64,000 bases of DNA from Certhia americana (lineage: Eukaryota > Chordata > Aves > Passeriformes > Certhiidae): NCBI GenBank assembly GCA_018697195.1, contig CM031879.1, forward strand, positions 26,905,660 to 26,969,659, read 5' to 3'. A model generated the notes under the pieces. It was not told where the DNA came from. It did no database searches and worked only from the letters and a program-made list of their open reading frames with translations. Both the position numbers and the translations under genes were made by a program. The stretch's first letter is position 1, and each line of letters begins with the position of its first letter. Of the stretch, positions 24,001 through 38,402 are shown piece by piece.

Positions 24001-27000
24001 GAAAGATGACCTTGGGGTGGCTATACCTTAGTCCAGAAAGATCCCTTTAAAAAGTGGAGAACCCGGAAACTATGACTTGGCAGACTTCCTATCTAACCCC
24101 ATCTTCTTTTTCACAATAAGGAATGAGGCAAAGAATCCCACAGACAGGCACAATTCAGATCCTTCAACAACAGAAAGAGAGGGTCTCATCATCTTCAAAA
24201 GAATCAAGTGCTTTAAAACAGCAAAAATCTCCAATTCAAGTGCAACTAATGACACCATGTAAATATGACGTCTATGCAATAACATAATTCAGCAAGGGAG
24301 GGACAAGTCCTAAGGAAGAAAGATGTGATACTGGTTTTTTTCAATAGTTATAAATGTTGTTTCTTTTGCTTTCACTGTTAAAATTATGAAGATTACTTTT
24401 TATTGATACTCTTTATTTTATATATCTGGAAACAAGAAATAAATTAATATAATGCTCTCTGTGTAGAAGTGCAGAGGAGTTTTTGGAAATAATGACAAAA
24501 AATATTTCTGTTCCTTGGGTGTTTTCCTACAGCAATACTAGGACACATTAGATTGCACTTGAACCTATAAAGTAGCTTATGAAGTAAGATAATCCATTAA
24601 AACAGGGGCAGCAGGAGGGAGAGTATGAGAGAGACAAAATCCCGTTCACTCAAAATTGAAATTTTTACAGGATGACACACCAGAATGAAGATCAATCACA
24701 GCCTTCTTTACGGGTAGTTTTCCACCTTAATGAAGTGAGTTCATCATGACTGGTTATGACAATACTTCATTTCTACCGACTGTTCCACTCCTTTTTTGAC
24801 TCTTTTGATTAAAAGCATTGTTCTGCAGTGTCCCATGTGATAACTGTATTAGTTAGGGTAAGTAGCTGATCTATTACCACAGGATAATACAGTTTGAAGG
24901 CAGTTTAATAGGGGCTGGCAGATTTCAATATTATTAGAGGGTCATAGAGTGTCTGACATTTCAATTTGTTACCAGACCACTCATATCACTTAGGGCAATC
25001 ATTAAACATAGACTCTGATAAGGCTTTTGCTTTGTAGGGTCATTCATTATTGACAAGGAGAAAAGAAATACATACTTTCCCAGGGGCAGCCTCAGTACGT
25101 AATAGAGTAAAAATCATCTCAGTCTGGAACCATATTTTCTAGATTTGCTGGCAAATCAAGCATTACATTTTCCAACTAAACTGAATGAAAGACTACAGAT
25201 AAAAACATGAATACTTAAATTCTGTCTTTACATACTGTCATCACACTCATTATAATCACATACATATATATATAATTAGGTCAAGTTGGCTTATTTTATC
25301 ACTGTGATGGGAGCTAATAATGCACTTGTGTTGGCTTCACCTTTTTGAGGCCTGTATGCCTGGGACAAACTTTGCATATTATAATTATTCATCATAGATA
25401 GCTCCAATAGATATTTAACAGATGAACTGTCTTCACCTTTCAACTAGGTAAGCCTGTGACTTAGCTTGGAAACAAAAGGAACACATTCTTCATAAAGGCT
25501 TATTAATATTTTCCTCCATAGAGTAATGTTTGCTTTATTTGGGTTTTGCTTTAAAGTTCTTTTTTAATTTAAGACTTTCCCTAAAAGACCTTAAGTTCAC
25601 ATTCATTTCCCACATCTTTTAAAAATTAACTATGTTGTACTTTAAACAGAAGTTGAAAAGAAGAGAAAAAATAGTTTGGAAGAAGGTGAAAGATATCATT
25701 AAAACCACAACTAAAAGGATTTGGACAGAGCTATTTAATTCCAGAAATTTCATTTCGAGAAAAATTAGTTTGTGTGATTTTATTTTTTCAGTTTCTTGGG
25801 AATAAGTGTAAGTTACAGAAAATAGGGTTGTTAGGATGTACTACAGCATTTGGTGAAGAAAGAGCAGTGTTGCACTAATGGATACAAGCCAGAGAGGAAC
25901 TAATCCTGCAACTGCATACTGATCCATTGGCCTGATCAGGATCTGATCAGAATTTTAACCTTATTTTTGAATCAATAGATGTGGTCCAAAAGAGCAGATC
26001 AAGAGAGAATGAAGCTCAAGTAAAAATGAGCTATTTTCATTTACTGATAAAACAGATTAACTACAGCATCTGTGGTGATAGTGAATTAGTTCATAAGATT
26101 TCTTCCAGACTTAATAATATAAGGTGTTATTAATATCTCAGGTTAAAAAAAAGTCTCCCACGATTCAATAAGGTGATCCTTTCTTTTAAATTCATGACAA
26201 GAGCTTTAATTGGGTCAGAAGAGCAACAGCAGACAAATAAACTGACAATAAAATTGAATTCAGCCAGTGTAGTGAGAAGGAATTTTTACTGCCATTTGTT
26301 TATTCATTTCTGGGTACCAGCTTAGTCAACTCCAACATGACAGCTTCTCTCTGGCTCGTCTTTGGAAGTCCCCCAAAAATAGCCATTTAAATCTTAACAG
26401 TGCAGTACCTTGGGTTAGTAGAGCAATTGTTCTCATCGCAATTCCCAGCTCCCTGACCAGGGAAAGTGATGTCCATAAAGTCAAGCAAGAGATGCTGAAC
26501 TAAGAAACTTGTTCTGCCTACAAGCTGTCACAAGATACTGCAGGAGAGACAGAAAGGATGACTATAGCCAAGATGACTATAGCCAAGATGACTTGAACAC
26601 ATGTAGAAGGATTCTATGTTAAAACGTAAATGAGTAAGAAGGACTTCCTAGAATGAAAGGGGTAAAGAAATTTGGTTATATAGAGAGAAGATTTAAAACT
26701 TATCAATAACATCAGAGATTGTCCAACTTAAAAGCTGGTAGTCCTAACAGCATTGAGATACGTTGAGGAACTTACTTAAAATGTGACAATTCTGTTAAAT
26801 ATACCACTGTCTTTTATAGCCAGTCTATCACAAGCATACCTTACATTCAGCTCATATTTCTGCATAACATTGTACATTCTATCAGAGAATCCTGCAATAT
26901 TAGAAAATGAAGTTTTATGCTATTGATCATAATGTAAATAAGGTATTTATTTGGAACTGAGATTCATATGTTCATTTAGTCATTGTTTTCTTCAAAATAA

Positions 27001-27044
27001 TTTACTGTACATCCAACAACTAGGCAACTATAGTTATATTTTTG
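21051..27044. other. Anonymous AT-rich DNA, no gene seen
   Basis: No gene is supported. Small features include an 8-bp-stem hairpin at 22503-22523 in a locally GC-richer stretch (22500-22640), a double TGATCA palindrome at 25932-25950 and a 15-bp tandem repeat at 26557-26593. Open frames reach only about 75 codons. Confidence 0.55.
26557..26593. repeat. 15-bp tandem repeat, about 2.5 units
   Basis: The unit GATGACTATAGCCAA occurs at 26557-26571 and again at 26572-26586, followed by a partial GATGACT. The two full units are identical, which points to a recent slippage or duplication event. Confidence 0.9.
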
Positions 27045-27720
27045 CCTGGTGGGAAAAAAGGTTGTTTTCAAGTATGCAGCCCAGAATACCCTTACCCTTC
27101 CTTGCTGCAAGACTGTATTGCTGGCTTACCTTCAAACTGGTGTCCACCAAACACTCAGGTCCTTTTTGGCCAATCTACTTTCCAGACAGTCTGCTCCCAG
27201 CCGGTCTGTATTGGCAACTGGGGTTATTCCTCACCATGTGCAAGACTTTGAATTTCTCTTTTCTGTACTTCAGGAGATTCCTGTTGTCACATTTCTCTAG
27301 CCTGTCCATGGCCCTCTGACTGTCAGCACAGACATCTGGTCTATCTACCACTCCTCTGAGCTTTGTATCACATGCTGACATATTGAAGGGGCACCCTGCT
27401 CCATCATCCAGATCATTAACAAAGCTGTTAAACAGTACTGACCCCAATAGCCACCCCTGGGGTTTCAGGGCTAGTGACTGGCCTCCAGCTGGACATGTAC
27501 AGCTGAACACAATTCTTTGAGCATGGCAGTTTCAACCCAGCTCACTGCCCATTTATCCTGTTTTTTCTGCAAAGATGTTATGACAGTGCAGAAAGCTTTA
27601 CTAAAGTCAAGATAAACAACGAAGCAAGTAATCTCTTAACAGAAATCTATCAGGTTAATCAGGTATGATATTTCCTTCTAAATTCATGCTGATTATTCAC
27701 AATCAGCTTCTAGTCCTTCA
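27045..27720 (-). mobile_element. CR1 LINE fragment, antisense, ORF2 reverse-transcriptase region
   Basis: Read on the minus strand, this is a central piece of CR1 ORF2. The order from high to low coordinate follows the family: a 'VYLDFSKAF.TV'-like segment at about 27575-27615, SVLFNSFVNDLDDGAG near 27400-27440, the active-site region SACDTKLRGVVD at about 27345-27378, DRLEKCDNRNLLKYRKEKFK, and NNPSCQYRPAGS near 27190-27225. Nucleotide similarity continues to about 27045 (the 'CTGGGCTGCAT'-type segment near 27077-27090). There is no CR1 3' tail, so the copy lost its 3' end by deletion or was broken later. The YADD-type box is damaged (SACD). Confidence 0.82.
27175..27510 (-). pseudogene. CR1 ORF2 reverse-transcriptase relic (longest open part)
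   Basis: A 111-codon open frame on the minus strand is the best preserved coding part of the antisense CR1 at 27.0-27.7 kb. It contains the 'GSVLFNSFVNDLDDGA' segment (RT motif B and beyond), the active-site box changed from FADD to SACD at 27367-27378, and the DRLEK and KVLH segments that follow in the family. Loss of the first catalytic aspartate (to cysteine) and truncation at both ends make it non-functional. The first methionine is incidental and is not an element start codon. Confidence 0.75.
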
Positions 27721-30470
27721 TATATTCCAAACCGTTTCTGGGATTATTTTTTCCCATCACTTTAGTACAAGAAACTCTAAAAGATAAAAGATACACACCA
27801 CTTGAAAATAACTTGGAAAATGAAAAGTGTACTTACAAAAACAGAGAAATGCAAAACCAGTATTGTTATTAGTTTTGTTGTCCCTTTAGTGTCTGAGAGA
27901 TTTATGAACAAGTTTGAGAGCAAAGGCCTCAAAGTGATTTTGGGATGCTCCCTGACTGAACTCAGTCTGAAGGGAGCTGTTGCAGGCACAGGAGACATAA
28001 AAGTTTCTTTCTAGACAGAAGAGGAAACATGAGATTAGTCAAGTGAGTTCCCACTTCTCATTGTGGCACAGAAAGAAAGCATAGATGAGACAAAGGTAGG
28101 GAGTAGGAGTCAATTTTAATTCAAAATCACCAGAATTCCATTGATTTTTCTGGAGGCAGAATCAGGCCCATGAGGTTTAATTGTCTTGTGTTCCTTTATG
28201 GAAATATAAGGAAACATTTTTTTGCAGTTAGTTTATCTTGCATTTCCCATTTGTTTAGCCAAGAAATGATAACACAGAGCATTATCTATTGAAGTGTGAA
28301 TGCAGTTTCTATGAACACAGAAAATCTAATACTAGCAGCTCCCTCTCACTGGAGAGAAAACAGTAATCCAAAGGCACCATGAAAGGGATAGCTGTCAGAT
28401 CTCAGCAGCAAAAATGAGCACATATGCATTTTAGAAAGAGGGAAGAATTCTGCAGAAAATTAATATAAATCTATGTGCCTAATTTAATTTGCACAAATCA
28501 GAGAGAGGAAGAACAAGTAGTTAACATCTTGGCATTACCTGTCATCTGCAGCCCAATTACTGTTACAAAACATAAGGAGTATTGGAGACCACAAAAGTTT
28601 TTACATTAGCAGTTACTAATTTACCAGCAAAAGCAACCTACTCCAGAGCTGCTAGCTTCAGTTGTAAATAGCATCTCCACTGCTTGTTTGAGTTGAATTT
28701 ATTTTTTTAGATGTTACAGAAAGAGAAATTAGGTATTTTTAGTCATACGATTATAAAACATTGCCATTGTAGCAGCTGTTTTAAATTCCTAGAATCCAAA
28801 CAATAGCCAAATTAACATCAATCCCACTGCAATATCGTAACTGTTAGTTTTATGCTTCATCCCACATAATCTTCTGTAACCTAAGCCATCACACTCCACT
28901 TCTCCTGGCCTTTCTCTTCCTGTGGCTTTGCCTCCATTACACCCCAGAACCTCTATCAGCAGCAGGGATACTACTGCCTATATGTTTCTGCTCCATCACT
29001 GGGGAAAGGAAGGGACTGGAAGTGGATTACATCTAGTTTCCTGGGTTTATTTCCTCCAGCCAAGTTAATTGTATTTCCTTTGCAATAACATGACAGAGAA
29101 GAGCAGCACTACCTCCCAGATATGATCCATATGATATAGGGGTCTATGAAAAATGTAAAATAAAAATCAGTGCTAGGACAAATGGTGATCCCGTGAAGGA
29201 TGATCTGAGTGTTCTAGGACAGCTACCTCCGCTGTAAGATGAGTTCTCTCACAGTAGTGTGCTTGTAAAGGGATAGAACTGTCTCATGGTAGACCAAAAT
29301 GTCTTAAGAGAGTCAAGATATTTGAAGGCTTTGTGATCCTTCTTGATGTCTGTTTGTGTCTTGAATTCTGCCAGAATAATCTGCTTGGGTTTTATCCATT
29401 TAAGTATAAACATCTATAGGAATACTCTAATCTTCTAATAATCAAGAGGAAAAAAAATATTCTATGGTGAGTACTTCACAAGCCAATGAGGCTAAAACAG
29501 TCTGTAAGATAAATAACATAGCCATAGCAGTTCAGCTGGTTAATCTTTTCTGATGTAAACAGACAATCATCAGAGATGTTCTCATGTAAAACCCCAGCAG
29601 ACACTTCAAACAGAGAAATGGCCTGAGTTGATCTAAGGGATATCCAGCCTGGGAGAGGAATCTAGATGTGTGCAGGTAATGTCTAGGATGTCGGCACAGG
29701 CTCAGGGCCTGAATTCAGTGGTGTCTGGGCACTTAATGAGTGTAAGTCAGTTTTCTCTACTTCACTGCCAAAATGGATCAAACTAAATTGAATTTAAGCT
29801 GTTTTAATGTTGAGTGAGGATGTCTATAATGAGGATCAATACAGTTTAACAAACCCATTTTAACCAATACTGTTATTTCATTCATATGTACTTTTCTACC
29901 TCTTCCCACACAGAGGAGCTCTCAGGGAATGGTACATCATGAAAGCACATTTTAGACACCATCAGTGCCTAAAGGGTGATTACGTACAAAACTCTTCCAG
30001 ATGAGTGGTGCACATCAAGGTCTGCTGCCCCATTGTTACAAGTATATAACACATATTTCATTGGATCTGAAAAGCATTCCTTTGGTATTTGAGAGGAACA
30101 AATTTGTGTAGGAGATTATTAGGCAATATAAACTTTCCATCGCATTCATTGCAGTGCTACAGCTAGCTGTGGTTGCTGGAGCTGGGATGAAAAACAGTAA
30201 CTACTCTCCAGGGTTTCTTCAGTTTCCTTCCCTCATCCCAACCCACACAAAGGCAGCTTCTTGTTGTACAAAGTCTGTCACATCTGAGAGAATGTACAAC
30301 TTGTTGCTGTAGCAGTACAGTAGCTGTTGATGAGGACAAGAAACTGGCTTATGAACCATGCCTCTCATCCCCCTTCAAAGATCTACCTTATGTCTGACTT
30401 TCTGGTTCTTGGCCAAAAATGTGAACAGGAAGGATTCAGAAGCATGGAGAACTTGGAAGGATCATTAACA

Positions 30471-30545
30471 TTAAAAAAAACAACAAAAAACCAAAACAAA
30501 AAACAAAAAAACCAAAAAAAAAAAAAAACAAACAAAAATAAGAAC
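30471..30545. repeat. A-rich simple repeat (AAAAC/AAACC type)
   Basis: The strand is almost pure A with interspersed C, followed by a CA/TA-rich stretch (ACACATACACACATAC) to about 30590. This may be a decayed poly-A tail of a retroposon, but no retroposon body is recognisable upstream. Confidence 0.85.
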
Positions 30546-30622
30546 CAAATACAAACACATACACACATACACAAATATACTATATATAGAAATCAGTGGA
30601 CATTTTTAATTCACAGATGAGA

Positions 30623-30671
30623 ATAATTTTGAGAGATAGCAATATCAATAATTTTGGAGATAGCAATATCA
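30623..30671. repeat. Two-copy 24-25 bp direct repeat
   Basis: The unit ATAATTTTGAGAGATAGCAA and its continuation TATCA (30623-30647) is repeated directly at 30648-30671 with one GA deleted and one G added. It is a small local tandem duplication. Confidence 0.85.
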
Positions 30672-33600
30672 AAATAACATTGGAGTCAGTTTAATTTTTT
30701 CTCCCTGAACAGGACTGACACACCACATTTGCTCAGAAGTATCTCAAAGAAGTGTGATTAAATAGAGACTCTTACAAAAAATCTCTATGGAGGTCAAGTG
30801 GGAGATCTGAATTCTGTTGGAGATGCAAGGGAAGAAATAATGTTGAGTGGTATGCAGAAGCCACTCTGACAATGGAAAAGACCTTTCAATGGACTACACC
30901 TATTCAGTACCCCAGCTGAAATTCACCTGTGCAACCCATCCACTGGGAGCTCTAATGCACACGTCTGTTTAGCAGTCTTCTGCTGGTTAAAATGGATGTG
31001 GGGTTTTTTTCACTCATTTAATCACCAACCAACTTTCCATAACTAACTCTTTACTTATGAGTATGTTAACTAGGGCTGATCAGAGCCATGAGCAGGAAAT
31101 GTAATTTTGTTCTTCAATTGCCCTATTCATTATCCTCCTCAGCATTTACATTCTGCACATTAGGATGCTGCATATAATGTGATCATTTACTATGTGGCCG
31201 TGACTGCCAAATACAATGAACAAAATAGAGTCTTCTGAGAGAGTTATTCTGCATACAGGAAAAAACACAACTTGTTTTAATGGGATCTAAAAGTGATCAA
31301 GTGTAGAGCAATGTTTGTATAATACACAGTCTTTGTTATCAGTCTTCTTTTATATATAGAATAAAGTTGGTTAATATGTACATAAGTCAAATGATTAATG
31401 AAAGAATATATCACTTCTCAGACCTGTGTGGGTCAGGATGTAACATATACCAAATTGCTCTGTTTTTATTAGATCCAGGGATAGGCAAAAAGAAGAGGAT
31501 ATTTTTCCTCTCCTATGCAGATGATTTTAGATATAAAATATTATCAGTCTCTAGGGACTGGGGAAACATAAAAGTATTGTGCTCCCCTCCCAGTCCCCCA
31601 ACACGCTGCTTCAATCCAGTCCAGGCAGAAGAGTGAAAAAAGCATTTATCAAATCTTGAAGCAAGATTTCAGAGGAGTTCTGGCTTACCAAGATTCTTCC
31701 TGCCATTTCTTCTTACTTCTCTCTTTCTCCCTCCCTGCCTCCCTCTTTGCAAAGGTTGGTGTCAAGCTCTAGAAACTTTAAAACTCAAGACTGATTGGTG
31801 CAATATATTTTCTTAAAATGTATTTTTTTCCTGAAGATATCATTTCATGTAGAAGAGACATGGGACCATGGAGACAAAATTCAGGTTAGAAAAGGTGTTT
31901 GCAAAAGAGTCTGTATATTTCCTTGAACAGGTACATTTTTTCTGCAGTGTTCACCTGCATAGCTGATATTATACAGAGGAATGAATTACTTTCACGGCAG
32001 GGGGAAATGCACAATTAAGCTGTTTTTTATATAAGGGATTTTCCTACTAAAAAGTAGATAGTAAATGACCAGTGTCATATAAATGCTATGAGACATACAA
32101 GAAGTGTTGTTTTAATAGCCTAGACAGAAGCACTCGATTCTGTACATCATATACACCTGAATTATTCATCCATTACCTGGCCTCTTATCTGAGGGGGGGT
32201 TTTATGCTTGGAGAAAGTCCTTGTATAGATCTCTTGCACAGTTCTTTTACACGTAGAAGAAGTTAAGTCTAGTGTCAGGAGCTTGTAAGCAAACACAGCC
32301 TGCTTTGACACTGGCACTGCTCTATTCCAGTGAAACTTATTCTTCTAACTTAAATACAAATTTATGCAGGAAACTTTGAAATGTGCACATTTTATTTAAA
32401 AATTACTGGGCATTTTTTGAGAAAGAGTACTCTCAGGGACTAATGTGATAACTTCTGACTGATTTTTTTTTTATTTGTTTGGCTATCTATGGACCTATAT
32501 ACTACTGTAAAGCATATAACGTTATATTACCTATATAATCCCTGCACTGATGATACTATAATTTTGAAACACTTCAGATTATCATGGGTATGAAAGGTAC
32601 CTTGTGGTAAACATAACTTATAACATAACAATCTTATGTTGTTGCAGAACAGCAAGTGCAAATCAGGTCACAGGTCAGACACTACTCAATGCAAAATCGC
32701 TGGTACAACACCAATGCAGAGTTTCTATGCACTACGTTCTGGGGAAATAACGATAAAGAATAACATTTCCATGCATATCTTCTTTCAGTAAGGAGAAAAG
32801 ACTAACCATGGGAAAGGGAAACCTGGTTCTGTGGAAATGCATAGTAGAATATTCTATAAAAATGTGCTGTGATGGGTCAGTAACCAAGGTTTTCCCTATG
32901 CAGAGTGTTTTTTCCTTACAGACTGAGATGAGGCCCCAATGTGATGTTGTGCCACTATAACAAATTTTCTTATCACTTGTTTAGACATATAGACAGTCTT
33001 CCTCTGCTACACTCAGAGGAGAGCTGAGCCCTGGCTTAGGGAAACTGTAGTGAGTGCAGTACTGCCACCAGGTACTGAGAGAGGTGAATGAAAAACATCC
33101 CACCTCTCAGGCCATCACAAGCAGGTCCTGCCTTCATTATTTGTTCTCTGCATTGGCTGAAAAATCTATTTTTCTTATTTTGATCACAAGCAGGGCTAAT
33201 CTCATCTGGCTGTACATAAAGATTTAGATATGCTGATATAGGCATAGACACAAATAATAGAATACATACAGAAATCCGAATAGACAAATACACATATAGA
33301 TATAAATGCAGATGCAGGCATAAGCACAGCTCTGCTTTGTTTACCCTCTGCCCCCTTCCCTAGCACCCTGACACAACGTCAGCATTAGCAACTAGATTAG
33401 CAACTCAAGCACCCAACAGGTGGGTCTAATTCTGGGAGAAATAAAGGGAAAAATAAAGCAGAAGATGGTTAACCACTACAGCTAAGTTGGTCATAGGTCT
33501 GTTTGGAAGCTTGAAGGAGCAGAAAAATGTGGATCTGAGAACCAGGAAAATACTGAAGCTCATGTTCTTTCAGTTCATGTCTCCCATATTTTCTTTCCAA

Positions 33601-36600
33601 GCTTTCTTTTCAGCGTCCTTTTCCTCTTTTACTGTGTGCTGGTGTGATTTCATGTTCTGTAGTGAAAGAGCAGGCTTGCAAGGCAAGCAGATGTGCCTTG
33701 AGAGAAGCGACAGAGACTACTCTTTTAAAATTACAAAGACACAGTGAAGATCTCTGAAGCATAGGGAACAAATGCCACTCCTGGTTTTTTTAGTGTGTAA
33801 ACATGTAAGTTTGACTGCAGCTTCTTCTGTTATCAACCTTTTGATCTTTTTCCAACGACTTTATCTCTCCTTTTCTCTTCTGTACCTCTGCCTCTTGGAA
33901 AAGATCTAATGGCAGATGAAACATGCATTATAAATATATTTGAAAAATTAAATTGCTGTTGTATCAAAGGTTAGGAGTTCTCCTTTAAATATTTCATGAA
34001 TTTGTGTGTGGTTAGAAATAGATAAAGAGATAGCAGGACTCTTTGATATTGCATGCAAGTAGCCCAGTCTAATTGCTTTCCTTTATCTTGCTCACTCCAT
34101 TTGCTCTCCAAACACACACACAGAGCATGGAACAGATTGCAAAGCCTGCTTTTGGGAGGAAATGGTCTAGCTGGAGGCTCCCAGACCTTGTGAGGGATTT
34201 AGGGACTTTGGCTCAGGGCCGTGCCTAAACACATAAGCAGCTCAGTCCTTTGCATCTAGTGACAGGAGCATCACAGGGGCTCTCCAGAGCCCAACATGTG
34301 GGATCCCTTCAGGTCTGCTTGTTCACACCTGTCCCCACAGTCTCATTCTGCCACCAGCTCGCTGCCTGGGACAGCTGGCCAGTATAATTCTCCTGCCTCC
34401 CTCGGCACAGGCAGGCAGCTTGGGGCTAGTACAGCTAATTCAGCATCAGCTTTAACCACTGCCCTTCAAACAGTTTCTTCTCTTATGTGGAAATAAATTT
34501 AAAGTCTCAAATTTTCTCTTGGTAATTTCATATAAAACTGAGGAACACGCATCAGTAAAGGTTTTCTCAAATAGGGGAAGAGGTTGGCTCCAGCACCAAG
34601 CAGCAGTAGGACATTAAACAAGGCAAATGGCCAAGCCCCTTCCCCAAGTTCAGAGGATTTGCCCTTCTCTGAAAAGAGAGCTTTTCAAGTCTTGAACTCT
34701 TTATTGTTAATCAGTGCTGGGAGCTCTGAAGAGACCAGTTCAAGCCCTTGTCCTCCAAAACCACAGACAAAGGCTCTGAGATCACTACACAGTATCAAGA
34801 TCCTTCTACCTAACCAGGTGTCGTGTGTCCAGTGAGAAATGATACACGACTGGAGGCACACTCTTAGGCCATTTCATCTGCAAAGTAAAACGCATGAGCT
34901 TAAAATCTCCACAAAATGAAATGGTAAAGTCAAACCTCATAATTTCAAAATTTTCCTACAAAAAACACTTCAGTAGAAATGGATTAGTTGTCATGGAGTT
35001 TTTCAGTGGAAATGGAACTGATCTCTGAGAAAAGGCTGTTCATCAACCTGTTTTCGTCCTGTTCTGTCAAAGCAGGCTTTGACAGAAAATGTTCTGTGGT
35101 TTGGGTTTGGTTTTTTTTTTTTAACCTGAAGGCAAATGAAAGAGACAAATCTATGGTGCTCTGACAGTGGTGTCTGTCAGATAACTTCTAATGATTTGTT
35201 TCCTCTATGTGGCAAGAACTTAAAAGTCTTGTTGTGTGATGGCAACTAAAATCTAGAGAAATTCTTAAACTATTATTTAAAATTAGTCCACTACATCAGA
35301 ATCTCCTCCTGTGTGACCAAATTCCAAGAAAAACATGAGATATGGAATAAGTAATCTGAAAAAATTAGGAGGCAATAAATTCCAACTTTGAAAAATGAAA
35401 GGAAGAAAGCTTTTACAACCTGATCATTTATTTAATTAGTGCTTAAAATTTTTGGGAGCTAGGAAAAATAACATCTGGTTTTATTTTTTACCTTTACATT
35501 TCAAAGAGTAAGAACATGTCATCCTAGAAGAAGGAAACATTTCCCAATACAATATAACTTTCATTCTTCAATATTGGAAATAACAGCAAAATAGCATTTA
35601 TTTTTAAAGAACAGAAACCAAGGAAAATTCTGTGCTGAACAAAAAAAGCACTATAACCAGAAAAATCTCAAAAGGGAAACCTGGGTTCATAATCAAATAC
35701 CAAAATGATTTGAAAGATCTAATAATCTGCCATATCCCAGCAATAAATAATATATCCTACAAACACAAACTTAGAAGGAAAAATGCCTTTAATCACAGCA
35801 ATAGTTCTCCTGCTGCCCAGTATATCAAATTACCTTTTCCTTTTCAAAACAATATATCTTCCCAATCCCATTTATTCCTATAGCCCCTGGGCCAAGTTCT
35901 GATCTCAGATACACTGTTCAAATCCAGAGTAACTAAACTGAAATCATTCCTTTCAATTGGGACATTTTCTCTGGGTTAAATAGAAATTATTGACCAATGG
36001 AGCTGCACAAATAGATTACACAGAGGTCAGTTTCATGTTTCAATCCGTGAACTCTCTTTACTGAACACAACGCATAGCATTGGCTTAACTGAGCATTTGC
36101 CTAGCCAAACCAATTGCTATACCATTTGAAATGCACTCCTTCTTTCTGTAGAATACAAATTTTCTTTTCCTATTTTGATTTCTATAGTATTTAAATAAGG
36201 GAAAGTTAGACTGCAAGGAAGTCTTGTGGAAAAATAAACCCTGTGCAAGCTTTCCCATCCTTCCCAGACAAATACATCTCCGAATCATCCAACAGCTTTC
36301 AAAACCCCACCTGACTGAATGAGCTCCATAAGCCCATGACTACCATTTCTCCCGCTAACCACACTGTGCTGGCATGTCCGTGTGTCTGCAGCTGGCCTGG
36401 GAGACATTGGTGGTCTCCTCCTGACTGCAGAGCTGAGTGCTGTGCTGAGGAACTGGTTCATACTTCTGATCTCTTACAGTACTAAAAGGCAAGGTGTAGA
36501 AATTTCACAGTCTCTCTGGGTAATGCATTCAGTGCTGTGATGTGCTCCTGATGTTTCTCCCAGAGTCCAGACTGAACCTCCTGAGCTGTGATTTGTGGCC

Positions 36601-38402
36601 ACTGCCCTGTATTATATCATTAACCATTTCATGAGGAAATCATCACTATCTTTGAAACTGGCTTTAAGTACTTGCAGGGCAGCTTTTGGGTTGTTCCAGC
36701 ACCTCACTAGGCTTGACCAGCCCAGCAGAGCCTCCCAGGGCAGAGCTAAGAAGGCATTATGGGGTAGCTGTAGTTGAAAAGATGGAGTAAACATCACACA
36801 GTATTTAGAGAAGGGAAGCTCTGAGGAGTAGAAACTATGCAGTGCTCCCTACAGCACAAATACATTAAATATATTCAATCAGCTTAAGAGACAAAAGAAA
36901 ATAACTGATGTTTAGTCTAAGAATGCACCTCTTACTGCTGCCAGGTTTCTTCCTCAGGCACCTTCAAAGGAGTTCTCTGCTCCTTGAAACCTTCAGGCTT
37001 AAGAAAGAAACAAAGAGGGAGGCTGGAATATTGAGAGGAGGGGGAAGGGTGTTTGTTAAATGAATTGAAGGCAGCATCTAAACCTAGTTCTGATTACAAG
37101 CGTCAAGCCTTTACTGAAATATCTCAGAAGAGTGGAAGGTTGGACAGATTTATGGGTATGCATACTCCACTGGTTTTTATTTTGCAGGTGTATATATATG
37201 AGCAAAGATTAAAAGCCAAAACAAATGTTTAAATCATTGTATATTGGTGGTACAGTGGAATAAATATAGCAGAGACCTCAAGATTCTAAGTAGTGCTGAT
37301 TGTAAAAGATAATTTCATCTTTGCATTCACCTCACTGAGACACAGAAAAAAATGCCATAAGAATTATGAGAACAATTTTGTAAGTACTATTACCTCCTCT
37401 CAGTTCTTAAAGTGTTCATTTTCTATTTTGATGTGGCACCCATTAAAAAGAAAATGCATTATAGATTTGAAAGTGGTTTTATTTAATATAACATAGCAAC
37501 AGAAGGTTATCATATTGCATGTGAAAAGTCAGAACTTTCTGAAATGGTAATACCACTTCTGTAGAAGAACATTAACAGTTATAAAAATACTGCCTTTTCT
37601 TATTGAAGTACCTCCCATCTGACAGGTCCCAAACTTCTGCATGTACAGAAATCTTCTGATTATTATTAAAATATTTGGAACAGCTGTAGCAAAAATATTG
37701 CCATATAATTTTTTTAAGGAGAATGTTGGGAAATAATTTAGAAAATTGTGATCATGAAAGGTACAGCTAAGGCAGGCCACTTGTAAAGCCAAGGAGAAAC
37801 TTACATCAGCAGATTTATAAAAAATGTTCCTTTAGTGACCACAAATAGTGGGGATCATATTTTACATCTACTCCAATTGACATAGGTTGGATTCCTGCAT
37901 ATAAAAAATATCCAATGTCTAAGGCATCCCTTGTATGAATTATAGACATAAATAAAATCAGCCAATATCATCCTCTATACAGAGAATTAACCCTATAAAA
38001 TCTGACTTTTTAATTCACTCATTGCTGAGAAACAAAGATTTAGTGTGCCCACATGCATTTTGAATAATTTGGTCAACAAACACATATACCAATATGTGTG
38101 GGAAGTACCAGCACAAATTTGGCTGAATTTTTTACAGTTTCATAAACAGAACGAAAGCACAAAAAAAAGATGGCTCTGCAGCTAATCAATATTTAGAGGC
38201 AATGTCTGTGATTATATTTGCGTCTGCACTAGGGTCTCAACAAATATTCCTGAACTTTACAACAATCCAGAGAAAATGCCAAGTATCAATAATATTCAAT
38301 TTATGAGTTTAGAATTTGCTATTAGGGCTTGTTTCCTGTAATCTGGCAGGCACTGTATATCCTTTACAAATAACAGTTTTATCTGACTAATCTCCACATG
38401 AT

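Larger units (their letters stand above)
27721..38402. other. Anonymous AT-rich DNA with simple repeats
   Basis: No gene or named transposon was recognised in this 10.7-kb stretch. It holds an A-rich simple repeat (30471-30545), a 24-25 bp direct repeat (30623-30671), a CT-rich run CTCTTTCTCCCTCCCTGCCT near 31721-31745, a T run near 35110-35122 and a locally GC-richer patch at about 34280-34480. Open frames are at most about 97 codons, and those overlapping the A-rich repeat are low-complexity lysine or phenylalanine runs. Confidence 0.55.

Noticed and set aside
26608..26630. 'GGATTCTATGTTAAA' as a CR1 3' end
   Set aside because: The preceding sequence lacks any CR1 tail similarity.
30327..30620. 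97-codon frame rich in K, N, Q and T
   Set aside because: It runs through the A-rich simple repeat and the residues reflect that repeat.
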